7,078 bases of DNA. Source: Bacteroidota bacterium. GTDB lineage: Bacteria > Bacteroidota > Bacteroidia > Bacteroidales > Prolixibacteraceae. Location of the stretch: contig JAEYNZ010000117.1 in the NCBI GenBank assembly GCA_023412195.1, positions 1-7,078 of the forward strand, read 5' to 3'. The notes under the pieces are model-generated. The model had not been told where the DNA came from, ran no database searches, and saw only the letters and a program-made list of their open reading frames with translations. This document shows positions 1-6,770 of this stretch, piece after piece; position 1 is the stretch's first letter, and each line of letters begins with the position of its first letter. Both the position numbers and the translations under genes were made by a program.

Positions 1-123
1 TTGCCTCCAGCTTCCTTCAGATTCCACCTCACGATGGACACCCTTGCTCTTGGCTAATGGTTGGCAACTACAAACCCCCATAGTGGACTTTCACCACCAA
101 GTTATTTACCATGCACGGCACAC
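1..123 (-). mobile_element. 5' end of a group II intron (probably group IIC), cut by the window edge
   Basis: Read on the minus strand from 123, the segment opens with GTGTGCCGTGCATGG, fitting the GUGYG 5' splice-site consensus of group II introns. It continues with a small hairpin (83-97, GTGG/CCAC arms around a UGAAAGU loop), then ATTAGCC, GCAAGGGTGTCC (47-36) and GTGGAATCTGAAGGAAGC, and reaches GGCAA at the window edge. The same blocks in the same order and at similar spacing occur in domain I of the crystallised Oceanobacillus iheyensis group IIC intron, as I recall that sequence. No long ORF is needed to explain this stretch; it is structured RNA. The intron lies on the transcribed strand of the upstream operon, directly behind its terminator, which is the classic group IIC target. 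The catalytic domain V, 3' splice site and any intron-encoded reverse transcriptase would lie beyond position 1 and cannot be seen, so whether the intron is intact or mobile is unknown. Confidence 0.85.
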
Positions 124-153
124 AAAACAAGGGGCGCCACTCTGACGCCCCTT
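124..153 (-). terminator. Rho-independent terminator of the sigma/receptor/FecR/DUF4382 cluster, and intron target
   Basis: On the minus strand, AAGGGGCGTC pairs with GGCGCCCCTT across a 5-nt AGAGT loop, a 10-bp stem with a single U.G wobble, followed by TTGTTTT. On the plus strand the wobble becomes an A-C mismatch and there is no comparable T tract, so the terminator acts on minus-strand transcription. It lies about 125 nt after the DUF4382 stop codon. The stretch between (154-278) holds no gene I can support. The T-rich tail abuts the intron start at 123 and is the expected place for the intron's exon-binding contact (IBS1). Confidence 0.88.
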
Positions 154-278
154 TCGAACTAACCCCACTTACTTAAAACAAAACATACCAAATATCATTC
201 TGTCAGTTCACCATCTTCAATCAGTTCTGCATCCTGTAAATTATTAGATGAGGATTTTCAATTGAAGGGCATTAATTT

Positions 279-1157
279 TTAAAGTTCAAAATCTTTTGTT
301 GTTACTTTTCCGGCTTCAACAGTTACTTCAACTTCCTCAGTAACTTCGCCTGCCACGATTTTAAGGGTATAGGTTCCCGGAAGGATGCCGATCATGGCAT
401 AAAATCCTTCTTCCGAAGTAATGGCAGTTGTAACTTCTTCCTCTCCTTTCATCAAAACAACAGTAACTTCTTCTATGGCATTTCCATCTGCGTCGGTCAC
501 TGTTCCTGATACTTCACCTGTTTCTGTTACTACATGCGCCACTGCGCGGACTACAGGTTTAAAGTTGAATCCCACAATATTGTTCAGGTTGCCTTTCATT
601 ACAAAAGAGCGGCTGATATCAAAATCAAACAAAACTTCCACAACTTCCCCTTCGGTGAGTGTAAGTGCAGGTTCCATTCTAAGTTTAAGACCGCTGGCAT
701 CACCACTCGGTACCTTTAGCGGAAAAGCTCTTTCATCTTTCAATAAAATACCTGCGTCAATTACATGCAGCCTCACTTCAGCATAGCTACCGACAGGCAG
801 TTCCGTTTCCGCCATTATTTCGGTTAGGCCGTTCCTTAATTCCAGGAGGTTAAAAGTTGCTGGCTCTTCAAGTTCCACAAGAACAAAAGGTGACCCTTCC
901 GATTCGGTTTCTTCTTCGTTATATTCCTCTTCCATTCCTGCTTTCAGCAGTTTAATCCAGTCGACTGTAATATAGGCTTCATCCACCTGGCTGGAAGGGA
1001 ACGGAGCATCTGTAATCTTAAAAACAACTGTTGCCTTGCCCTTGGAATTCAATCCCAGGTCATCTTTAATGTTATCCTGGCAACTTATTATGACAGCTGA
1101 AGCAATCACAACAAATGCTGCATAGCCCAATATTTTTACGATCTTCTTCATATTCAT
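279..1157 (-). CDS. DUF4382 lipoprotein with C-terminal carboxypeptidase-regulatory-like domain
   Basis: 292 aa, unknown biochemical function. Residues 1-26 form a lipoprotein signal: KK, a hydrophobic stretch, then IISC with the lipid-acceptor Cys at 26. Residues about 41-208 carry DUF4382 hallmarks: FKITDAPFP near the start, FNLLELRNG, LPVGSYAEVRL, KVPSGDASGLKL, FDFDISRSFV and GFNFKPVVRAV. Residues about 213-292 form a beta-sandwich of the carboxypeptidase-regulatory type (SGTVTDADGNAIEEVTVVL, then GFYAMIGILPGTYTLKI). A strongly acidic stretch lies at 76-87 (EEEYNEEETESE). The start follows the FecR stop codon by only 4 nt with no clear Shine-Dalgarno, so coupled translation is likely; a second Met two codons on (1151) is an alternative. 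The protein probably sits in the outer membrane, possibly facing outward. As last gene of the cluster it occupies the position of a partner lipoprotein to the receptor, which is inference from context only. Confidence 0.88.
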   Translation of the reverse strand: MNMKKIVKILGYAAFVVIASAVIISCQDNIKDDLGLNSKGKATVVFKITDAPFPSSQVDEAYITVDWIKLLKAGMEEEYNEEETESEGSPFVLVELEEPATFNLLELRNGLTEIMAETELPVGSYAEVRLHVIDAGILLKDERAFPLKVPSGDASGLKLRMEPALTLTEGEVVEVLFDFDISRSFVMKGNLNNIVGFNFKPVVRAVAHVVTETGEVSGTVTDADGNAIEEVTVVLMKGEEEVTTAITSEEGFYAMIGILPGTYTLKIVAGEVTEEVEVTVEAGKVTTKDFEL

Positions 1158-1161
1158 GACG

Positions 1162-2007
1162 TTAATTTAAAAGTTTAATGGTGTATTTATCTTCAAAAAC
1201 GTAATCCACTTGTAAGGGCATGGTAATGATCCGCATTACATTCTCAAGGTTACCGGTTTCAACTGTACCGGTAAAATTCATTCCGGAAATACCATTCAGG
1301 TGAATACTCACCCCAAAAAAAGCTTCCACTTCAGCCAGTACTTCCGAGAGGGGAACATTTTTAAAACTTTTGCTGAACTGTGCAAATTGGGGATATTGCG
1401 TATCTGCTTCAATTGCTTTCTTTTCTGCTTTTTGGTTTCTTGCAGCAAGTTCACTCCCCGGCTCCAGTATCCATGATTCACTGGTATAACCAGCCTTTAC
1501 TTTTCCCTGGTAACATTGTACAGTAAAGCTGTTGTCTTCTTCCTTTACAAGGAATCTTGTACCCAGCACTTCAACATCTCCAACATCTGTAATAACCCTG
1601 AATCCATTCCCTTTTTCAACTTCAAAATAAGCTTCACCTTTCAGTTTTACATCCCGATTCCACAGATATTTTCTGTAAGAAAGCGAGCTTTCGTTATGGA
1701 GTATCACCCGCGAATCATCAGGCAACCTGAAGGCAAAAGTTTCTCCCGCCCGGGAAGAAACAGTTTCTGCAGCCAGGAATAACCAGAACGTTACGATTAT
1801 GACCACGGTTGCAGCTACCGAAACGGCAGTCCTGAACCATGTATGTTTACGAACAGGAACTTTTCCGGCACCTTCACCTTCGCCGATTTTGCTTAGCAGG
1901 ATATCCAGTGCCTCCTGCTTTGAACGGCGCGCCGGTACCCTGTAGCTGCGAATCAGTTCATCAGCTTCATGAGGTAAATCCTGCTTATTTTCGTTCCTGT
2001 AGTTCAT
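1162..2007 (-). CDS. FecR-family anti-sigma factor (membrane-bound regulator of the ECF sigma factor)
   Basis: 281 aa from the ATG at 2007. An upstream in-frame ATG at 2058 would add 17 residues (MDISCVAGRT...). I prefer 2007 because MNYRNENKQ leads straight into the cytoplasmic segment usual for Bacteroidales FecR proteins (LIRSYRVPARRSKQEALDIL), but 2058 has GGAGG 18 nt upstream and is not excluded. One transmembrane helix lies at about residues 59-80 (rich in A, V, I, F, preceded by RKHTWFR). The periplasmic FecR domain follows at about 88-175 (GETFAFRLPDDSRVILHNES, LKGEAYFEV, VEVLGTRFLV, GKVKAG). The C-terminal 212-279 is the DUF4974/STN-like domain. In this family the cytoplasmic end holds or activates the sigma factor and the periplasmic end senses the receptor. 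Unusually, the gene lies after the receptor, 153 bp from its stop, rather than next to the sigma gene. Confidence 0.9.
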   Translation of the reverse strand: MNYRNENKQDLPHEADELIRSYRVPARRSKQEALDILLSKIGEGEGAGKVPVRKHTWFRTAVSVAATVVIIVTFWLFLAAETVSSRAGETFAFRLPDDSRVILHNESSLSYRKYLWNRDVKLKGEAYFEVEKGNGFRVITDVGDVEVLGTRFLVKEEDNSFTVQCYQGKVKAGYTSESWILEPGSELAARNQKAEKKAIEADTQYPQFAQFSKSFKNVPLSEVLAEVEAFFGVSIHLNGISGMNFTGTVETGNLENVMRIITMPLQVDYVFEDKYTIKLLN

Positions 2008-2097
2008 TTTTAAATGAATGGAGCCTTTTGTTCTTCCGGCTACGCATGATATATCCATTACTACATGAATACCCTACCTCCATTTGAAAAGAAAATT

Positions 2098-2155
2098 AAA
2101 AAAAAAGAACACCCGCGGCAAAGGTTCTGCATGAGAGGACTATACAAAATGCGGG
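2098..2155 (-). terminator. possible weak intrinsic terminator or attenuator between receptor and FecR genes
   Basis: On the minus strand CCCGC (2155-2151) can pair with GCGGG (2116-2112), with two outer wobble pairs possible, and nine T residues follow at 2106-2098. The loop is long (34 nt) and holds only a weak inner hairpin, so termination would be partial at best. It overlaps the promoter candidate at 2119-2148; either or neither may be real. Confidence 0.25.
2119..2148 (-). promoter_or_regulatory. candidate Bacteroidetes-type promoter for the FecR and DUF4382 genes
   Basis: On the minus strand TTTG (2148-2145) is followed after 18 nt by AACCTTTG (2126-2119), which fits the Bacteroidetes -33 TTTG / -7 TAnnTTTG pattern in all fixed positions but the first T of the -7 box. 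Transcription would begin near 2112, giving a leader of about 105 nt before the FecR start at 2007. The pattern is short and A/T-leaning, so a chance match is possible. Confidence 0.35.
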
Positions 2156-2160
2156 CATCT

Positions 2161-4812
2161 TCAGAAAACAAGGTTCATAAAAAATACGGGAGTGAATCCC
2201 AGTGCGGAAATATCAGAACGAACGGTCATTGAACCTGTATCTGATGAAAAACGAAGATAATTCACCTCTACTATGTTCTGTCGGTCGGATATATTCAATA
2301 GGGACGCACCTGCACTGAAGGTATAGAATCTCCCGCTGATCGTTTTAACAAGTGCTGCATTGATCTGTGAGAAATAATCTGAGCGGTCAGACTCCTCCAG
2401 TGGCTGGCCCGGGATATATTTAACAACAGGCAACCCACTGGCCACCTGCCAGTCTCCTGTAAGAGTCCAGCCCTTCCATTTAACCATTTCTGTTAATTTC
2501 AGCCGGTGAGCACGGTCATTGTATGCAGGAAACCACTTACCCTCAAAAAGCCCCTCCATACGTTCCCTTGAGGAAGATAAAGAATACCCCAATATATGGT
2601 TAAAAATCAGGTGCCTTTTCTGAATAAAAAAATCAATGCCCTTATTGTCCTCCCTGCTTTCACGCGGAGAATAATAGACTGTGCGTGTACTTCCCGACTG
2701 GTTATAGTCAGCAAATAAATTCACCTTCCCCCGGGCCTTTTTCATATAGGCTTCCACGTCGGCAAACCAGCCATCTTTTTCATATTTAATCCCTAGAATA
2801 TAATGGTTTCCCGACACAACGCCAACTCCGTCTTTGCCGGGAAGAAACCACAGCCTGCTGAACTGGCCTTCGCTGTCGAACCTTCTGATTCCTGATAAAA
2901 ACTGGTAGTAAATCCCACTCAGGGCATACAACCTGAAATGCTTACGGGGTGCATATTCAAGTCCCCCGCGGGGCTGCCAGTATACTGCAGAATTTTCCGG
3001 ATTAAAGTTTACCCTTAGCCCGTAACGGAACCTGAAATTTGAAGGCAGTTCCAGGTTTTGCTGCACAAAAGCATTAAAAAGATGAAGGCTTGCGCTTCTG
3101 GCTATGGAATCAACCTGAAGACTTTCATTGAGGCGGCTGGTAAAAAAATGATAGGTATATGCTCCGGAACTTATACCCAGTCCGGCTTCAACTATTGAAA
3201 TTCCTGATGTATACCTGCTTTTCCAGCCGGCATGGTATTCACTGGTTTGGTTATAGCCATTATCAATATCATGTGTTTCACGCGTATAGGTGTTTTCACG
3301 GTTCTTTACAAGGCCTTTACCCTTCCCTTTACCCTGCCCCGGATTGGGAATGGTTTCAGTGTATGTCTGCAATTCACCCGTTTCGTCCACAACATCTTTT
3401 TCAAGCGTTGAGAAGCCTGCAGATAATGAATGAAACCAATTGTTGCCATTCTGCCAGTCCAGGTTCAGGCTCATACCAAAATTTTCGCCTTTCATGCGTT
3501 CATTCCGGTAATAATCTTTAGTTTGCATCAACTCGAAATCACGACTTTGCTCATCCTTCCCATAAAGCAGATTTAAATCGACAGTAAATTTTTCGGATGG
3601 GTGGAAACTTATTTTTGCATTTACGTCCTGGAACTTCACCACAGGGAAAATAGTGGAGGTAACCGGATTATCGCCTGCAGAAACCACGTCATCAATCAGC
3701 CTGAAGTATAGGTAGTTTTGCCATTTATCGATAAAGGATTTGCGCCATGCAGCAGTCACGGAAAATTTTTCGGTAATGGGAACATTGGCAAGTACATTAG
3801 TATTCATTAAGTTGGCTGACAGATCGACGTTTGGCTTATTTTTTCTTCCCGATTTCCCTGTCAGTTCAATTAGTCCGGCCACCCGGCCGCCATAAGAAGC
3901 ATCAAAGCCGCCACGTGAAACGAATGCCTGCTGAACGAATTTGACATTGAGCACACTCATATTCCCCAGCAGATGGCTTGTTTCCAGTACGGGTATTCCA
4001 TCAAAAAGCACAATGTTGTCGGCAGGATCACCTCCTCGTATCGATAAGCCCGATGAACCCCCGTTATGAAAATCAATTCCGGGTATCAACAGCAGGGCAT
4101 TCCCCAGATCGTCATTTGCGATACGGGGAATGTTTGCCGATTTTAAAGGATTGAAGGCAATTTTTTCATTTTGAGAAGATGCCTGCAACACATCCTGCTC
4201 ATAATGTACCACTCTTACACTTTTCAAAACAATATTGGCTGGCTTTAACTCAATACGTAGCAGATTGTGTGAAGAAACCACCGTATCAAGCCGTTCGTAC
4301 CCCAGATGGCTCACAAGGACATGCACTGAATCTGAACCTGGAGCATCAATACTGAAAAAGCCCAGTTCATTGGTTGTTCCCCCCTTTTGATTGTCAATAG
4401 CCACATTACAGTATAAAAGGGCTTCTCCTGTTTTACCATCATGAACAAATCCTGAAATATTCGTGGGTTTTGGAACAGAAGTCAATACACTGGTTACCAC
4501 TTTTTCCCTGACAACCATAACCCAGGTTCCGTCAACAAGATCTGATTTCACATTGTAAGTTGATGCCAGGTATTCAAGAAATCCTGACAAGGGAATCTCC
4601 TTAAAACTACAGGTAGTTTTCACCTTAGTGAATAAATCAGGATCAAATGCAAATTTTACTCCATATGAATCCGTTATCTCTGCCAGTACTTCGGAAAGTG
4701 GTTTATTAACTGCCGTAACTGCAATCTGAGGTTCCTGAGCACTGGGTTTATTAATTCCGGTTATCAGGAACAGGGCTGTCATACACCATGAAATAAGAAG
4801 ATTCCGTACCAT
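2161..4812 (-). CDS. TonB-dependent outer-membrane receptor with N-terminal STN signalling domain (FecA-like)
   Basis: 883 aa. Signal peptide 1-25 (cut after SAQ). STN domain about 29-101 (NKPLSEVLAEITDSYGVKF, then IPLSGFLEYLASTYNV), carboxypeptidase-regulatory-like domain about 117-190 (ISGFVHDGKTGEALLYCNVA, GYERLDTVV), plug about 222-318 (LSIRGGDPADNIVLFDGIPV, YGGRVAGLIELTGKSG), then a beta-barrel to the C-terminal Phe (FFMNLVF). The STN domain marks a transducing receptor that reports ligand binding to a FecR protein as well as importing the ligand with TonB energy. The length is that of FecA-like receptors with extra N-terminal domains, shorter than most SusC proteins, and no SusD gene is adjacent; the substrate (siderophore, metal complex, oligosaccharide or peptide) cannot be read from sequence. 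An odd Gly/Lys run, GQGKGKGKGL, occupies 492-501 in what is probably a surface loop. The start lies 16 nt after the sigma stop, with GAGG 4 nt upstream of the ATG, so the two genes are cotranscribed. Confidence 0.93.
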   Translation of the reverse strand: MVRNLLISWCMTALFLITGINKPSAQEPQIAVTAVNKPLSEVLAEITDSYGVKFAFDPDLFTKVKTTCSFKEIPLSGFLEYLASTYNVKSDLVDGTWVMVVREKVVTSVLTSVPKPTNISGFVHDGKTGEALLYCNVAIDNQKGGTTNELGFFSIDAPGSDSVHVLVSHLGYERLDTVVSSHNLLRIELKPANIVLKSVRVVHYEQDVLQASSQNEKIAFNPLKSANIPRIANDDLGNALLLIPGIDFHNGGSSGLSIRGGDPADNIVLFDGIPVLETSHLLGNMSVLNVKFVQQAFVSRGGFDASYGGRVAGLIELTGKSGRKNKPNVDLSANLMNTNVLANVPITEKFSVTAAWRKSFIDKWQNYLYFRLIDDVVSAGDNPVTSTIFPVVKFQDVNAKISFHPSEKFTVDLNLLYGKDEQSRDFELMQTKDYYRNERMKGENFGMSLNLDWQNGNNWFHSLSAGFSTLEKDVVDETGELQTYTETIPNPGQGKGKGKGLVKNRENTYTRETHDIDNGYNQTSEYHAGWKSRYTSGISIVEAGLGISSGAYTYHFFTSRLNESLQVDSIARSASLHLFNAFVQQNLELPSNFRFRYGLRVNFNPENSAVYWQPRGGLEYAPRKHFRLYALSGIYYQFLSGIRRFDSEGQFSRLWFLPGKDGVGVVSGNHYILGIKYEKDGWFADVEAYMKKARGKVNLFADYNQSGSTRTVYYSPRESREDNKGIDFFIQKRHLIFNHILGYSLSSSRERMEGLFEGKWFPAYNDRAHRLKLTEMVKWKGWTLTGDWQVASGLPVVKYIPGQPLEESDRSDYFSQINAALVKTISGRFYTFSAGASLLNISDRQNIVEVNYLRFSSDTGSMTVRSDISALGFTPVFFMNLVF

Positions 4813-4828
4813 CGGACCTCGGTTTTTG

Positions 4829-5362
4829 TTAGTGTTTAACTGCCCTTCCTGCTATTGAGATATTGCTTCCCAGCTTTTCCCTTATAATTGAAAGGGCCCG
4901 GCTCATTTGCTTCTCAACAGCTTTAACAGTGACTCCCAGGTTATTTGCAATTTCGGGGTATGTCATGCCATCCATCCGGTTCATAAGGAAAACAACACGG
5001 CTTTTTTCAGGCAGGGCTGCCAGCACCTCCTGCAGTTTCAGGTCGAACTCCTTCATCTCTATTAAAAACTCAGGCGATTCATGTTCATTCTCTTCGAAAT
5101 ATTCCGAACGGAACTTCAAATCGTACTTCCGGCGTCTGATGCTTTTAAGAAAACTGTTTCTGGCAATGGTGTACAGGTAGGCACGGATCGTTTCATCCTT
5201 CACCTCAGCCCTTTTTTCCCATAACTGCATAAATACATCCTGCACAAGGTCTTCCGATAACCCGCTGTCACCTGAAAGAAAGTACAGATAATTCAGAATA
5301 TACTGGTAATTCAGATTAAAAATATTCTCAAACCAGTTTTTTGATTTAAAACCGGCCTTCAT
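4829..5362 (-). CDS. ECF-type RNA polymerase sigma factor (FecI-like, Bacteroidetes sigma-70 family)
   Basis: 177 aa, normal length for the family. Region 2 spans about 15-80, with the core-binding 2.2 helix DLVQDVFMQLWEKR (39-51) and the promoter-melting and -10-recognition part TIRAYLYTIARNSFLKSIRR (58-78). A short acidic linker (EENEHESPEF) leads to region 4 at about 112-166: LPEKSRVVFLMNRMDGMTY, then the helix-turn-helix PEIANNLGVTVKAVEKQMSRAL. First gene of the cluster, immediately before the receptor, as expected for a cell-surface signalling system in which the sigma factor drives its own receptor operon. Its partner is predicted to be the FecR protein at 1162-2007. No clear promoter was found in the 173 bp upstream; TAATTTAG about 50 nt before the start resembles a -7 box but lacks a -33 TTTG. 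Confidence 0.95.
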   Translation of the reverse strand: MKAGFKSKNWFENIFNLNYQYILNYLYFLSGDSGLSEDLVQDVFMQLWEKRAEVKDETIRAYLYTIARNSFLKSIRRRKYDLKFRSEYFEENEHESPEFLIEMKEFDLKLQEVLAALPEKSRVVFLMNRMDGMTYPEIANNLGVTVKAVEKQMSRALSIIREKLGSNISIAGRAVKH

Positions 5363-5376
5363 GGCAGTTTGTACAT
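5359..5376 (-). CDS. possible five-codon leader ORF (MYKLP) overlapping the sigma-factor start
   Basis: An ATG at 5376 opens a five-codon frame whose TGA stop shares ATGA with the sigma-factor ATG at 5362. Such an overlap could couple initiation of the sigma gene to translation of the leader. The region before it is A-rich (AAAACAAAAACC), typical of Bacteroidetes starts, so this ATG may equally compete with the annotated one. Too short to be supported by composition; chance is quite possible. Confidence 0.15.
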   Translation of the reverse strand: MYKLP

Positions 5377-5458
5377 GGTTTTTGTTTTAGCGTCCAACTT
5401 AAGCAGCCCCTAAATTAATGATATTATTAGTTGAGACCATTTGTCAGCGGAAATTCCT

Positions 5459-5472
5459 GAAATTATTATTTC
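5459..5472. repeat. small A/T hairpin in the galM-like / sigma-factor gap
   Basis: GAAAT and ATTTC flank a 4-nt TATT loop, and a longer partner pair GGAAAT (5449-5454) / ATTTCC (5468-5473) overlaps it. It lies about 90 nt upstream of the sigma gene and about 65 nt past the epimerase stop. It could be an operator-like palindrome or simply A/T-rich chance; no T tract makes it a convincing terminator. Confidence 0.2.
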
Positions 5473-5535
5473 CAGGCAACCTCCTTTAACAGGCTTTTTA
5501 CGCCAGGTGATTATTTCTTTATCTAAAATGATTTC

Positions 5536-6663
5536 CTAATTCTTTACTGAGAATTTATAGATGGTGGTTGATTTGAATACATCATCCGGGGTCAGCAGTG
5601 TAGAAGGGAAATTTGGCTGATTCGGACTATTCGGGAAGTGCTGGGTTTCGAGGCAGAAACCTGAATATGCTGTATATGGGTTACCGCTGTTACCGATCTC
5701 TTTACCGCTCAGGTGGTTCCCGGTATAAAGCTGAACTCCGGGCTCTGTTGTAAACACTTCCATAAACCTGCCACTCTCAGGATCGAGTGCACTTGCAGCA
5801 AAAGCAAGCTCTTCAGGTTCCTTATCGATTACATAATTGAAATCATATCCTTTTGCATACTGAAGCATCGGATGCGGGGCATTGATCCTTTCACCTATGG
5901 CATGAGGCGAAGTAAAATCCAGTTCGGTGCCTGTAATATCAACGATTTCACCAGTAGGAATCATCCCTCCATCATGAACCGGAGTTGATTTGCTTGCATT
6001 GATTTCTACAACATGATTCAGAATATCGCCGTTTCCTTCTCCTCTCAGGTTAAAGTAGCTGTGGTTGGTAAGGTTGATGTGAGTTGGCTTGTCGGTAGTC
6101 ACCTCATAATCGATTTTTAGCTCATTGTCATCGGTGAGGGTGTAGGTTACCTTTGCTTTTTTATTTCCGGGAAAGCCAAATTCGCCGTCAGGACTTTCAA
6201 TGGTGAATTCAGTAACATTTCCATTTTTTTCGAAATCCCATACTTTGCGGTACCAGCTGTCGGGGCCGGAATGCAAAGTTGCCTGTCCGTTGTTCACCGG
6301 TAATTGATATGTTTCTCCATCAATAGTAAAACTGGCGTTGGCAATGCGGTTGGCAAATGGCCCGACTACTGCACCATGACTTGCACCATACTGCTGGTAT
6401 TCATCAAGTGAATTAAAGCCAAGTACTACGTCGGCCAGGTTGCCGTCGCGGTCGGGTACATATACTGAAACAATTTTAGCCCCGTAGTTGGTGAGGTTTA
6501 CAATCATTCCGTTTGAATTTTCCATGGTGAACATGCGGGTAACTTTCCCGTCGATGAGCCCTTCGAAGTCAGATTTTTTATAAGGCATTTCAGTTGTATT
6601 TTTAATATTTGCTGTACAGGCTGCCATTAAGGCAACCAGTAATAACAGGATTGGTTTTCTCAT
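5536..6663 (-). CDS. galM: aldose 1-epimerase (mutarotase), exported lipoprotein form
   Basis: 375 aa. It interconverts the alpha and beta anomers of aldoses such as galactose and glucose. Residues 1-16 are a lipoprotein signal peptide with lipobox MAAC and Cys16, so the enzyme is predicted to be anchored in the periplasm or outer membrane, unlike cytoplasmic GalM. The galactose mutarotase fold fills about 30-374. Active-site residues of the family are all present: Arg106 in GPFANRIANASF, His131 in TLHSG, catalytic acid His201 in NLTNHSYFNL, Asp274 in KGYDFNYV and catalytic base Glu339 in CLETQHFPNSPN. The usual LHGG reads LHSG here, a mild change. The start has an A/T-rich leader with no Shine-Dalgarno. 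It lies upstream of the sigma cluster on the same strand, but the 173-bp gap and the sigma gene's expected autoregulation suggest separate transcription. A link to sugar uptake by the neighbouring receptor is possible but unproven. Confidence 0.95.
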   Translation of the reverse strand: MRKPILLLLVALMAACTANIKNTTEMPYKKSDFEGLIDGKVTRMFTMENSNGMIVNLTNYGAKIVSVYVPDRDGNLADVVLGFNSLDEYQQYGASHGAVVGPFANRIANASFTIDGETYQLPVNNGQATLHSGPDSWYRKVWDFEKNGNVTEFTIESPDGEFGFPGNKKAKVTYTLTDDNELKIDYEVTTDKPTHINLTNHSYFNLRGEGNGDILNHVVEINASKSTPVHDGGMIPTGEIVDITGTELDFTSPHAIGERINAPHPMLQYAKGYDFNYVIDKEPEELAFAASALDPESGRFMEVFTTEPGVQLYTGNHLSGKEIGNSGNPYTAYSGFCLETQHFPNSPNQPNFPSTLLTPDDVFKSTTIYKFSVKN

Positions 6664-6770
6664 AATACAATTAAGTTAATTTATTATAGCCGGGTGAATT
6701 CATATTCTCTCCAAAATATTCTATAAAAATATAAAAGTCTGCCGATATTGAAAACAATGGAGAATTATTA

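Noticed and set aside
195..260. Minus-strand open frame without a start, ending DAELIEDGELTE and a TGA
   Set aside because: It looks like the tail of an acidic protein but is only 20 codons between two stops, has no start codon, and does not continue the DUF4382 frame. A remnant of a longer gene is possible but not supported.
421..786. Plus-strand open frames inside the DUF4382 gene (421-786, 534-719)
   Set aside because: They are antisense to a gene with clear family motifs, are rich in S/T/F and low-complexity sequence, and have no plausible start context.
1516..2087. Plus-strand open frames opposite the FecR gene (1516-1782, 1839-2087)
   Set aside because: Shadow frames of a well-supported gene; the translations show no domain or signal.
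3159..3521. Plus-strand frame of 120 codons inside the receptor gene
   Set aside because: Antisense to the beta-barrel; its His- and Phe-rich composition is that expected from reading such a gene backwards.
5400..5420. TAATTTAG as a -7 box for the sigma-factor gene
   Set aside because: It has one mismatch to TAnnTTTG and no TTTG at the expected distance upstream.
5480..5535. Possible terminator after the epimerase gene (GGC/GCC around TAAAAA near 5496-5510)
   Set aside because: The stem is only 3 bp and there is no adjacent T tract on the minus strand.
4863..5988. Plus-strand frames opposite the sigma-factor gene (4863-5180) and the epimerase gene (5713-5988)
   Set aside because: Both fall entirely within strong minus-strand genes and show no recognisable protein.
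6720..6760. TATATTTT as a promoter -7 box for the epimerase gene
   Set aside because: The only upstream match is a partial ATTG about 21 nt away in A/T-rich DNA, too weak to call.
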